Source: Hypoxylon rubiginosum (lineage: Eukaryota; Ascomycota; Sordariomycetes; Xylariales; Hypoxylaceae). Taken from it: DNA of 64,000 nucleotides. The notes beneath the pieces are model-generated. The model saw only the letters and a list, made by a program, of their open reading frames with translations. It made no database searches and was not told the DNA's origin. Shown here piece by piece: positions 51,754-62,962 of this stretch. Every line of letters begins with the position of its first letter. Positions within the stretch are counted from its first letter, which is position 1. Position numbers and translations under genes: made by a program. The stretch covers positions 1,240,001 to 1,304,000 of the forward strand of contig CADCXA010000066.1 in assembly GCA_902806565.1 (NCBI GenBank), given 5' to 3'.

Positions 51754-51784
51754 GTGCGGACCCCCATTTGCACCCTTTTTTACA
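51754..51784 (+). repeat. Left terminal inverted repeat
   Basis: Begins GTGCGGACCCCCATTTGCAC and ends TTTACA. It marks the sharp boundary between ordinary DNA and the AT island. Confidence 0.85.
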
Positions 51785-52308
51785 TTAAAATAACTACCTT
51801 TTAACGACGAATAACTTTATTAATTTAAAAGCTATTATATTAATATTAAAACATCAGTATATAGTTAGCTTATATATATATAAAAAATTCTGTATTTAAT
51901 TTTGTTAGTTATATATAATATAATTAATATTAAAGGTATTTTATTTCTTATAAATTAATTATAATTATAAATATTTAATAAATTTATATTATAAAAATAA
52001 TATAAGCTTATATTTTTAAATAAATAAAACTATTTTATTTATTAAAATTAATTAAATATTTTATTACTAGTTTTTAATTTACGTTAAATTTATTTATAAA
52101 AATATTAAAAAATAAAATATCGCCGTTTAAAATATTATATAAATATTATTATAAATATTAATATTTTTATAAATAAAATTAAAAAAATTAAAATATTTTT
52201 ATTATATTATTTTAACTAACTTATTAATTATATTAATATTTATTTTATTTAAAAAAAATTTAATATTATTATTATATTATAAATTTATTAAATATTTATA
52301 ATTATAAT

Positions 52309-52634
52309 TAATATTATATAACTTAATTTAAATAGTTTATTTAATTAAAAAAACTTATAATTATAAATTTTAATAAATATATATTTTATATATTAATATA
52401 TAAATTAATTAAAATTAAATAAATAAAAATAATTTAAATTAAAATAATAAAATTAATATATATTAATTAAATGTTTAAAATAATAATAAAATAAAAATTA
52501 AATAGTAATTTTAAAATATAAATAAAGTTTTAAATTTTTATTTAAATTAAAAAAAATTAAAAACCTTAAAATTTATAAAAATTATTATATTAAATTAAAA
52601 TTATTTTAAGTTTTTAATATAAATTTTTATTATA
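52309..52634. repeat. Direct repeat (putative LTR), left copy
   Basis: Aligns without large gaps to 58969-59294. The differences I could read are C/T or G/A transitions, for example at 52322, 52334, 52345 and around 52,472-52,530. Confidence 0.8.
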
Positions 52635-55600
52635 AATAATTTTTATTTTTTTTAAAAACTATATTAAATTTAAACAATTAATAAAAACTTTTAAAATATT
52701 AAATATTTTAAGATTTTTTTACTTTAAATTAATTATTTTATAATTTTTTTTAATAATTTAAAACTTTTTTTTTTAATAAATAATACTTTTTTACCATTAT
52801 TAAAAAATACTTTTTTTAAAATAACTTACACCGTTATTTTAATATAATTTTTTTATAGTTTAATATTATTATTATTTTTATTAATAACTTTATTATATTT
52901 TATTTTAAAATTATTAAAATAAAAAAAACTTATTTTATTTTTTAAGGAATTTAAATTTAAAATTTTTTTAATTAAAAAAACTTTTCGATTAATTAACTTT
53001 TTATATAAATAATATTAATAAAAATCTTTTTTATTTTTTCCTTGTTAAAAATTTAAAATTTTTTTTATTAAATTTAAAATTTTTTTTATCGTTTAAGAAT
53101 TTATTAAAATAAAAATAATATTTTAATTTAAAAGTTTAATTTTTATATTTTATTAACTTTAAAATTATAAATTAATTATAAAAAATATTTTCGATTTTAT
53201 TATATTTAATATTATTATTATTAACCTTTTAAAATAAATTTTATAATTTTATATTTAAATATAAAATTTTTATAATATTATTTAAATTTTAATTATTTAA
53301 ATAAATATTATTTATTAAAAAAATTAAAAAGTTTATAAAAATTATAATATTTTTTATATAATTTATAATATTATTATTTAAATATATAATATAAAAATTA
53401 AAATATTAATTATTTAAATTATTAGTTTTAAATATTAAATTAAATAATTTAATTAAATATTTTTATAATAAGTTTAAAAGATTATTATTAAATTTATAAA
53501 TAATAATATTATATAATAAATTATAATTAATAAATTAATTTAAGTTATTTAAAAATAATATTTAATTTTAAAATTATTATATATTAATTTTAATATTTAT
53601 AAAAAAACTTAAAATAAAATTATTAAATAAATTATTATTAAAAACTTTTAAATTAATAAATTATTTATTTAAAAATATATTAATTTAATTTAATTAAATT
53701 AAGTTTTTTAAAAGTAGTTATTAAATTTTTAAATATATATTAAAATTATTTTAATTAAATTTATTAAATAATTAATTACTAATTAATTAATTAATATATA
53801 ATTAATATTTAAAAATATAAAAAAATAAGTTACGTTTAAATTAAATTTTTAATAATTAATTTAAACCGATATTATTTTTAATATTTATTTCTTATTTATA
53901 TATTTTAACTTAAAAATAAAAATAAGAAATTAATTATTTATTTAAATTTTATAAATTAGTTAAATTAAAAAAATTATTATTAATATTTAAGTTTAATTTA
54001 ATTTTATATAAACTAGACTTTTTATATTTAAAAAAAATAAAAAAAATAATTTATTATTTTTTTTTAATAATTTTAATAATAACTTAAATAATTTTAATAA
54101 TAAAAAAAATAAATTACTATTAAAACTTTTATAAAAATTATTATTTTTTTATATTTTATATATTAAATTAACTTTTTTAATTATATTAAAAAATAAATTA
54201 ATTTAAACGTTTAAATAATTAATTTATTTTGTTTTTATTATTATTAATTTTATATATTTTAATAAGTTTATTACTTATAATAATAAGGATTTTTTTAAGT
54301 TTTAACTTTAGTATTTAAAAGTAAAATTATATATAAAAATATATATAAAAAGTTTTTTAAAAAATTATTATTATATTAATTAAATAAGGTTTTTATTAAT
54401 AAATAAAACCTAGATATAATATTAATAAAAATTATAAATAATAAAGTAAATAAAATTTATAAACTTTTAAATAAATTATAAATTTATTTTAAAAAAATAT
54501 TTTAAAAACTTTTTAAAAAAATATTATAATTTAAAAAAAATATTTAAATTTAAATATTATAAAAATATAATTTAATATTTTATTAAAATATTAAATTTTA
54601 ATAAGTTAATTTAATAATTTAAAATTTTTTTTTAAAATTATATTATTAAAACCTTATTAAATAAAATTATTAAATTAATATATTTTTATTAAAAAAGTTT
54701 TTTAAATAATAATAAAAGATTTATTAATATTATTTAAAAAGCTAAATAAATTTATAAAAATATATTTATAAATTTTAATATATTAAAAAAAAATAAACCT
54801 AATTTAATAATAAAATAATTAAAATTAAGTTATTAATTTTACAGTAAAAATAATTGTTTTAAACTTAATTAAAATTAATTTTTAAAAAAGTAAAATTAAT
54901 AAATAAATAATAATTAATTTAATTTTAAAAATAAATATTAAGTTTTTAATAAAAAAGTTTTATAAGAAATTAATTAAATAAATATTAATTAATATAAAAA
55001 AAATAAATGTTTATATTAATATTATAAAAAAAATAATTATAATATTTTATTTTATTTTATAAAAAAAAATATTAATAAAAAAAAATTACTTATAATTTTA
55101 AAAAAAGTTATTTTTATAAAATAAAAGTTTAATAATAATATAACGCCGGTTTTTATATTTATAAAAAAGGTGAAAATTAATTTAATTTTAATAAAGCTTT
55201 TTATTTTAAAAATTATTAAAAAAAAAGATTTTAACTTAAAGTTTTAAATAATTATTTTATTATATTAATAAAAAATTAATAATTTAATAACGAATTTATT
55301 TTAATTAAAATATAAAAATTATAATAGATTTTATTTATTAAATAATTAAAGTTAAAAAAGATATATAAAATTATAAAAAATATTAAAAAGTTTTTATACT
55401 TTTTTTTAATATATTAAATTATAAATTATAAAAGGTTTTTTAATTTTTAATAAATTAACTTTTAAATTATATTTTAAAAACTAATTTATTTATAAAATAA
55501 TATTTATTTATAATAATAAAAAATATTAAATAAAAATATTTATAAATATAAAAAATAATATACTAATTATATTTTTTTTTAAAACATATTAATAAAAAAT

Positions 55601-58600
55601 CCTTATTTATAAATAATAATATTTTTAATTTATAGTAAATTTTAACGTTTTAATATTTAAATAAAAAAATAAATTTTATTTAAAAGCTTTTATATTATAA
55701 TATTAAAAAAACTATTTTATTTATTTTAATTTTAAATTTATTAATTTAAATAAAAAATATAATATTATTTTATTATAATAATAATTTAAATAATATTAAC
55801 CAGCTTATTTTTTTTTTTAAACTTAAAAAATTTAATTTATTTTTAAATATTATAAGAAAAATTATACTAGTAAAATTTTAATAGATTTATTAACGTTTTT
55901 TTTTATTTTAATTATAATTTAAATAAATATTTAAAAAGTATTTAAAAATATTTTTAAAAAATTTTAAAAATTCTACCTAATTATAATTTAAAAAATAAAA
56001 TAATAATTTTTTAATTATTAACTTTAAAATTATATTATAAATTTTTATAAAAAAAAAATACCTTTTTAAAATTTTTTTTATATTATAAATAAAAAGGAAT
56101 TATTTACCTTAAAACTTTAACTAAAAAAAATAATTAATATAAAAAAAATTAAAAAGTTTATTTTATTATATATTATTTTAATAATATTTATTAAAAAAAT
56201 AAATTTAAAAAATTTATTATAACTTATTATTAATTATTAAAAACTTAATATTATTATTATATTAATTTATTATTTAATTTTTTTAATTATAAAATTTTAA
56301 GTATAATTTAAAACTATTAAATTTTTTATTAAAATTAATTTTAAGTTTAAATTTAACCTTATATAAATTAAAAAAAAAATAAATAAAAAATAACCTTTAA
56401 ATATAAATATAATTTATATAAATATTTAATAATATTTTTTAAACTTATTAACACCCTAGTAACTTTTTAAATTATAATAAATAATATTTTTTAAAATTTA
56501 ATTAATATTAATATATTTATTTATTTTAATAATATTTTTATTTATAAAAATATTTAAAAATAATATAATATTTTAATAAAAAATTTTTTTAAATAATTAA
56601 TAAAATATTATTTAGTTATATTACTAAAAAAATGTTTTTAAAAAATTTAAAAAGTTAAGTTTTTAAAATATATTATTAAAATTAATAATATATTAATAAG
56701 TTTAAATAAAATTAAAAATATTTAAAAATAAAAAAACCTAATTAGTTTTAAAAAATACTAGTAATTTATAAGATTTATAAACTTTTATTAATATTTTATT
56801 TATAATTTTTTAATAATAATTAAACTTTTAATAAATATTAATAAAAAAGATAAAAAAAACTAAAAATAAATAAAGTTAATATTAATTGTTTTTAAAATAT
56901 TAAAAGATTAATTTATAATTATTTTAGTTTTTATTTATTTTAATTTAAATTTAATTACTTATATTAAAATAAACGTTTTAGATTTTATAATAAAATTAAT
57001 TTTATTTTAAAAAAATAAAACCAGGAAATTTTATTTTATAACGTTTTATTTTTAAAAGTTAAATTTAGTTAAAATAAACTATAAAATTTATAATAAAAAA
57101 CTATTAAATATTATCGATTTTTTTAAAAAATAAAAATAATATTTTAAAGAAATATATTATTAAATTAAAATTTATTTTAATTATTAGAATTTTTTTATTT
57201 TATTATTATTAAAATATTAAATTAAAAATAAGTTTAATAAATTTAATAACTTATTTTATATTAGTTTATTATTAATTATTAATTAAAACGTTTAAATAAA
57301 AAAATTAATATTTTATTTAAATTATTATAATATCGCTTTAAAAAAAAAATTTTTAAAAACTAATTAATTATTTTAATTTTATAAAAAAATTATTTTTTAT
57401 ATTTATAAAAAATTATATTTATTATTTTAACTGTTATTTTATTTATATTAAAATAACTTTATAATTTTAAAATATTATAATAATTATTAAAATTTATAAA
57501 AAATTTTAAGAAAATTATATTAAAAAATTTTATTTATTTAAAATAAAAAACTTAACTAAAAAAAAAATATAAAAATATAAAATAACTTATTTTATTATAA
57601 AAACTATTTATAAATATTAATAGTTTTATAATAAAAAATTATAAAATCTAAATATAATATATATATTATTAATTATATAAAAATAAATAAAATTATAAAA
57701 TTAATAACTTATAATTTTTAATGGCTTAATTTAAAAAATATAGTTAGAAAATATATTAAAAAATACTTAAAATATTAAAAAAATAAAATTTTAAAATATA
57801 TATTTTATAATTTTTTTTAGTTTATAAAACTTTATTATAAATTTTAATATATTATTATAATAAATTTTATTATAAACTTATTATTATTAAATAAATATAA
57901 TTTTATATAAATAATAATAAATTTTTTTATAAAAATAACTTATTTTATTTTTTTTAAAATAAAAGAAAAAAAAATTAATAACCTTATTAAAATTTTTATT
58001 AAAAAATATTAAAAATTATATAATATATTATTAAATATTATTTTTAATAAAAACTTTAAATTTATAATATATTTATAAAAAAACTTTTTTAAATTAATAA
58101 ATATTAAATTTTATATAAATATAATTTTTTATTTTTAAATTAATAATTAAATTAAATAATTTAATTAAAATTTTAAAATTTATTTATAATTATTTATTAA
58201 TTATAAAATAAATAACTAGAAAAACTTATTTCTTATAATTAAATTTATTTATAATAATATAGTTTTATTTTTTTTTATATAATATTTTTTTATATTAATT
58301 ATAATTATTATTTTATAATATATTATTTTTTATTTAAAACACTTAAAAACTTAAAAAATTAATTTTATTTTTATTAAATAATTTAAATTTAAAAAAATAT
58401 TTAAAAATATTTTAAATAAAACTAATATTAAATAAAAACTTAAATAAATAAAAAACATATTAAGAATTTTAAATATATTAAAAAATAACTAATTATATTA
58501 AACGTTAAAAATATAAAAATAAAAAAACTTATAAAAAAGCTAAATTAAAAAATACTAGGATTTTTTAAAATTTAAAAAATAATCTTTTTAATTATTATAA

Positions 58601-58968
58601 AACTTATATTTTTTAAAAATTAAAAAATTTATAATTTATTTTATATTTTTTTTATTAAATTTTACCACGTTAATAATTAAATATTATTTAATTTTAATTA
58701 AATTTTACGAAAAATAATTTTAATTAAAATAAAAAACTATTAAATAAAAAAAATAAAAAACTTTATAAAAAACCTAAAAAAAATAAAATATTTAATTAAA
58801 TAAAAAAAATAATTTATTAAAAAGTATTAAATTTAAGAATTTTATAATTATTTATTTAATAAAAAAATTAAATATTTTATTAAAAACTTTTATTAATAAT
58901 AATTAAAAAAACTTATAAATTTTTATATTTATAAAATAACGTTTTAAAATAAAGCTTAAAAAAAAATT

Positions 58969-59294
58969 TAATATTATATAATTTAATTTAAATAATTTAT
59001 TTAACTAAAAAAACTTATAATTATAAATTTTAATAAATATATATTTTATATATTAATATATAAGTTAATTAAAATTAAATAAATAAAAATAATTTAAATT
59101 AAAATAATAAAATTAATATATATTAATTAAACGTTTAAAATAATAATAAAATAAAAATTAAATAATAACCTTAAAATATAAATAAAACCTTAAATTTTTA
59201 TTTAAATTAAAAAGAATTAAAAATTTTAAAACCTATAAAAATTATTATATTAAATTAAAACTATTTTAAGTTTTTAATATAAATTTTTATTATA
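58969..59294. repeat. Direct repeat (putative LTR), right copy
   Basis: Partner of 52309-52634 at a constant offset of 6,660 bp. Similarity stops abruptly at both edges. Confidence 0.8.
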
Positions 59295-59472
59295 ATTAAT
59301 TTATATAAAAAAATAAATTATATTTTTATAGTTTTAATATAAATAAGCTTGTAAATTTAATCTTAAAATTTCAACGTATTGTTTAGCTACGTTAATACAT
59401 ATTTAAATAACATGAAAATGATATATTTTAACCTGATAGATTTGTTGGTAATTGAAAAGGTAGCGATTTGGC

Positions 59473-59503
59473 TGTAAAAGGGGGTGCAAATAGGGGTCCG
59501 CAC
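59473..59503 (-). repeat. Right terminal inverted repeat
   Basis: The reverse complement of this stretch begins GTGCGGACCCCTATTTGCAC and ends TTTACA, pairing with the left repeat at 51754-51784. Normal-composition DNA resumes directly after it. Confidence 0.85.
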
Positions 59504-59506
59504 TGT

Positions 59507-59693
59507 TAGAAAGGTAGAATCACCTTGGTCCGAGGAAGGAATTGCTGCGAGGTTATCGCAAGTCCTTCGAGCACTGGGAGAAGCAGAGGAAGGAGGCAAA
59601 CAAGAGAAAGAAGCTTCGGTGGTCAGGGATAAGTACTTGAAAGAGTATGGGGAATCCCTGGAGTCGAAGGGTGAGAATGATCCGACAGCGTGA
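59507..59693 (+). pseudogene. TPR-protein C-terminal fragment, right part
   Basis: A plus-strand open frame enters directly from the edge of the AT island and reads as a TPR-like helix pair and tail: WSEEGIAARLSQVLRALGEA, then VRDKYLKEYGESLE and a stop at 59691-59693. It has no start of its own. Its style (SQVLRALGE... followed by a charged tail) matches the ends of fungal TPR proteins. Together with 51441-51753 it suggests one gene broken by the transposon. Bases after the stop (SFWAGR in frame) look like a usual family ending, so the stop itself may be a later mutation. Confidence 0.5.
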
Positions 59694-59835
59694 GACCAGA
59701 TGATCTCTTTCTGGGCCGGCCGGCCTACTAGGAGACGCAGGGATGCAGTTACAATGGTCAGTTCGTAGCTGGGATGTCGGTATATCGTGATTTACGGGCG
59801 CAATCGAACATATCGAGGCCAACCCCAGCCATGAG

Positions 59836-59931
59836 GCTCGCTTGGCACAGTGGTAATGCGCCTCACCAGTATCTTGGATTCTTCCGAGAAAGACAACGAG
59901 GAGACGACTGGTTCGATTCCAGTAGCGAGCT
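59836..59931 (+). tRNA. tRNA gene with intron, isotype unresolved
   Basis: A 7-bp acceptor stem pairs GCTCGCT (59836-59842) with AGCGAGC (59924-59930). The A box is TGGCACAGTGG, the D stem is GCA/TGC, and the T arm is ACTGG-TTCGATT-CCAGT with a perfect B box. Between them the anticodon region is too long (about 38 nt), so an intron is present. The anticodon stem (CCTC/GAGG) has an A-C mismatch at its loop end. Reading AGT (Thr) would need C at position 33 instead of the usual T, so I leave the isotype open; a decayed gene is possible. A run of five T at 59945-59949 can terminate RNA polymerase III. Confidence 0.65.
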
Positions 59932-59944
59932 ATAGAATTATTTC

Positions 59945-59949
59945 TTTTT
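59945..59949 (+). terminator. Pol III T-run terminator
   Basis: Five T residues 14 bp after the tRNA end, followed by a second T5 run shortly after. Confidence 0.55.
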
Positions 59950-60978
59950 GGCTCTTTTTAATAGTTCTCTGAATGTCTCAGTACCCCTTTATAATCTTAT
60001 TACTAACATGTCTTTTCATCGACATGTTAATCTTCTATAAATTTTGGTCTAAGGGGCCGACTAGAGTTGGCGGTTTAGGCTGCCTAAACATTAAAATGTC
60101 AGTAGGTTGATAGCAAAGACGACTACAACTAATATACAATGTAGAGTGTTTTCTCGCCTAGCAGATGCCTATCCCGAACAAACACCTGAGTTGTTTAGAA
60201 ATTGATGACAAAAGAAAATACACATATGTGTAACATAACCATTGCAAACATGAGATGGACAAGGTGGGATGACAACTTTACTCCCCTTAATTCATAGGTC
60301 ATCTACCTACTTACTTTAGCCAGACACGTGTTTTAACAACGTTGCAATATACTGTGAAGGCTATGTACTTACCTAGGTAGGTAGACATCAATATTATAAT
60401 AAACTGGAGAAATATTTCGATAATAAGTTGATATTCCAGAGGTGCTTAGATAGGTAAGCATATCCCCCAGAAAGATTATACTTGATTGACTATTAGTTTA
60501 ATATAATAGTCTTAGATTTTTATGCATGTTCTTATGATAAGACGTAAGTGAAGTACTACCGTTTAATCAACAGAAACAGGTTGTAATAAATCGGGCGATT
60601 GTTGTACATCCAGCTGAAAGCAAAGGCAGGAGTGTCTCATTGGAAGACAAGTCAGCAATGTGGAGCGGTCATGTTGCGGGTAGATGCATGTACATGAATC
60701 CTTATCCTTTGGTTGATAATATTCCTAGGTGCGGTGCGGCTGGCATTACAAATGTGACAAGGCAGTGAGTGGCAGGGTAGTGACAAGGCATTTTGTAATA
60801 TCATGCTCAAGGCAGAAGCCGCACGCACACACACGCACCTGTACAGGCAGGCACCTGCCGCCGGGCCACCAGGCAACCAATGCCCGACGAAGGCAACCTT
60901 TGTTAATATACCCAGGTAAGAGCATTCAACGTCTAAGAAAGGCTGACACCCCTGATGGTGTAAGTGGTAACAAGCAAA
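59950..60978. other. Intergenic region between tRNA genes
   Basis: No gene seen. It contains a TTACCTAGGTAGGTAG motif copy at 60369-60384. Confidence 0.5.
60369..60384. repeat. Dispersed TTACCTAGGTAGGTAG motif
   Basis: An intergenic copy of the motif family, between the two tRNA genes. Confidence 0.55.
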
Positions 60979-61064
60979 GCCGCACTAGAGAAATGGTTAA
61001 CTCGTCGGCCTCCTATTGCAAGATCAATAGCCGAAGATTCTCGGTTCGAGTCCGGGGTGTGGTG
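60979..61064 (+). tRNA. tRNA-Arg (CCT) with 13-nt intron
   Basis: The full cloverleaf can be drawn. The acceptor GCCGCAC pairs with GTGTGGT (two G-U pairs). The D stem is GAG/CTC around AAATGGTTAA. The anticodon stem TCGGC/GCCGA is perfect. Loop C-T-CCT-A has anticodon CCT at 61012-61014. The intron 61016-61028 sits after position 37, the standard place. The variable loop is AGATT, the T arm CTCGG-TTCGAGT-CCGGG, and the discriminator base G. It reads AGG arginine codons. Confidence 0.92.
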
Positions 61065-61070
61065 ATTATC

Positions 61071-61077
61071 TTTTTTT
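61071..61077 (+). terminator. Pol III T-run terminator
   Basis: Seven T residues six bases after the tRNA-Arg discriminator base. Confidence 0.8.
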
Positions 61078-61277
61078 CTTGTTCTTCTTTTTTTCATTGC
61101 TACCTGTTTTCTTTTTTACTCCCTTCTTTATTCGTTAGTGTCTCACTTCGTACACTTCGTAGTGTTTTTATTGTCGCTGCCTCCGGCTGTAAGTATTCTC
61201 ACAACATCAAGACGCGGCATGTGAGCTACAGTAAGTCAATCCAATATGACCTTCCCGCGAACACCACAACCAAAACA

Positions 61278-62489
61278 TCACAGCGTGTCGAAAAAAGCCA
61301 GTATCTCCCTGACCACAGCCTCCGGCTGCTCCTGCTGCACCCAGTGCCCGGCCCCGTCCACGAGCCTCGCGCCCCGGTAGCAGCCCTCCCTCACCGTCCC
61401 GGGGTCCTCGTAGCCCTCGAGGGCGCCCGGCTGCTGGTAGTTGCCCCAGTCCCGGCGCCCGCTGACGAAGGCGCACGGCACCTCGATGCGGCGCCCGGCC
61501 AGCAGCAGCATGTCCCGGGCCGCCTGCGGCGTCGACGCCGTCTGCGCCCGGTACCAGTTCAGCGCGCCCTGGAACCCCGTGCGCCCCCACTCGGCGCAGT
61601 ATACCCGGAGGTCTGCCTCCGACAACCACCTCTCCGTCTTCGAGGGATCTTCCCCTGCCATGTTGGCCGCCACGGCCTCCGGCATCGTGTGCTCGGCTCG
61701 CATGATGTAGTACTCGGGCATCCCGGCCAGCTCCCGCGCGCCCCACTCCCCTAGCGGCCGCGCCGCCGCGTTGCCCGCCCAGTCCGCCGACTTGAGGTGG
61801 AAGTAGCCGCGCAGGAACGCCTCGAGGCCGCCCTGCGGCGCGGCCGCCTCCCAGTCGCCCGCGGCTTGCGGGCTCGAGTTGTACCACTTGTAGTGCTTTC
61901 GCGGCGGGTCCAGCTTCGCGAGCTCGGCCTGGATGTCTACCTTCTTCTCCTTTTTCTCTTCCTCTCCGCCTGTTCCCTGCCTTCCGAGCGCGGGCTCCGC
62001 GGGTCGGTGGTGCGGGTGGCTCATCTGGATACTGGACCTAAATATGTCGGGCCGCATCAGCGCGGCCGTGGCGGAGCTGACGCCGCCGAAGTCGTGGCCG
62101 ACGATACTGTGGACGGTCGTATAGCCCAGCCCGTAGGCCAGGCACACGAGGTCGCGCACGAGGTTCGTGAAGACGTAGTCGTTCAGATCCACGTCCGCGA
62201 ACGCCTGGTGACGCGGCCACCCCCGGGTGCGCCCGTACCCGCGCTGGTCCATGGCCACGCAGTAGAAGCCCGCGGCGGCGACTCGCGGCAGCACCTTGCG
62301 CCACGAGAAGGCGAGCTCCGGGAACCCGTGGCAGAATAGCACGAGCGGCCTGCCCGGCTCCCCTGCTTTGAGCACGTGCCATGTGAGGCCGCACGATGCG
62401 GTGCAGTCTACGTAGTCCGAGGTGATGCCCTCCGGGAGAGGTAGCGGGGGTAAGTCCTCCTCGGCCTGCTGGTCTGATATATTACTCAT
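61278..62489 (-). CDS. Epoxide hydrolase-like alpha/beta hydrolase
   Basis: A single exon of 403 residues. I use the ATG at 62489 (MSNISDQQAEED); an in-frame ATG 57 bases upstream adds a less plausible extension. The oxyanion motif HGFPE is at 54-58. The nucleophile is D133 in VGHDFGG, which marks epoxide hydrolases as opposed to Ser esterases. The charge-relay acid is probably D347 in RRDWGNYQQPG and the base H382 in GAGHWVQQE. A cap domain lies between, with an unusual charged insert (GRQGTGGEEEKKEKKVD, about 187-203). No signal peptide, so cytosolic or peroxisomal action on epoxides by water addition is likely. Codons are strongly GC-ending. It is transcribed in the same direction as the CREG-like gene upstream of it (470 bp apart), but nothing shows a shared role. 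Confidence 0.9.
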   Translation of the reverse strand: MSNISDQQAEEDLPPLPLPEGITSDYVDCTASCGLTWHVLKAGEPGRPLVLFCHGFPELAFSWRKVLPRVAAAGFYCVAMDQRGYGRTRGWPRHQAFADVDLNDYVFTNLVRDLVCLAYGLGYTTVHSIVGHDFGGVSSATAALMRPDIFRSSIQMSHPHHRPAEPALGRQGTGGEEEKKEKKVDIQAELAKLDPPRKHYKWYNSSPQAAGDWEAAAPQGGLEAFLRGYFHLKSADWAGNAAARPLGEWGARELAGMPEYYIMRAEHTMPEAVAANMAGEDPSKTERWLSEADLRVYCAEWGRTGFQGALNWYRAQTASTPQAARDMLLLAGRRIEVPCAFVSGRRDWGNYQQPGALEGYEDPGTVREGCYRGARLVDGAGHWVQQEQPEAVVREILAFFDTL

Positions 62490-62962
62490 GTTGAATGTTT
62501 GGGAATTCAGACTTTTAGCGGTTGTTAGCCTAACTTGTATAAACAAACCAGAATAGAAGGTATATTGTTTGTTGAGTACGCATATAGGAGGTTCCGAGGT
62601 TGTGGTTAGCCCCGCAGATGTGTACTGTAACCCACTCCAAAGTTACGTCAGCATCTGATTTATGATACCATCTTAAGTCTCTTTGTTAATAGGCAAAAAT
62701 TTACCTGGAAGGGATATCACTCGGATATGCTGGTTCATATACATAGGCCGCGATAGTCGAAGCGCTGTGGTTTATTATTGCTTGATAATCTGGTACGACC
62801 ACAGACCATCATATGTCATTGAAGATGAATGAACGCGATACGTAGAGGCTAGTGATGGCACAACAATTTCTCCAACATCCCACAAAGTACAAGACCAACA
62901 ATACATAGTGTCCAGAAACAGAAACGAAATAGATCTGGTACAGTTCCGCACTCAGTAAGTGT
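62490..62962. promoter_or_regulatory. Promoter region of the epoxide-hydrolase-like gene
   Basis: These 473 bp separate two same-strand genes. They hold the 3' end of the CREG-like transcript and the promoter of the hydrolase. No specific factor site could be assigned. Confidence 0.45.

Larger units (their letters stand above)
52309..59294. mobile_element. Probable nested LTR retrotransposon, RIP-mutated
   Basis: Two copies of a ~326-bp sequence lie in the same orientation at the ends of this 6,986-bp interval. This is the size and layout of a Ty3/gypsy or Ty1/copia element. Both copies start and end with TA, as TG...CA would after RIP on each strand. No gag-pol frame can be read because of the AT conversion, so superfamily and orientation are unknown. 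A 5-bp target duplication cannot be shown in such AT-rich flanks. Alternatively the direct repeats are subterminal repeats of the outer element. Confidence 0.6.
51751..59506. mobile_element. RIP-degraded TIR element (7.75 kb AT island)
   Basis: The island is bounded by inverted repeats (51754-51784 and 59473-59503) that match at 28 of 31 positions; all three differences are C/T transitions. Weaker inverted similarity continues for about 100 bp inwards on both sides. A TA dinucleotide lies the same distance outside each end (51749-51750 and 59507-59508), which would fit a TA target duplication, but this is not proof. Between the repeats the sequence is almost pure A/T (about 5-8% GC by eye), CpA is very rare, and no coding frame survives. 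This is the expected result of heavy RIP on a repeated sequence. An LTR-type element appears to be nested inside. Confidence 0.75.

Noticed and set aside
51780..59370. Interpretation as mitochondrial DNA or a centromere core
   Set aside because: Sharp inverted-repeat borders, nuclear genes on both sides, no mitochondrial genes and a length under 8 kb fit a RIP-mutated transposon better.
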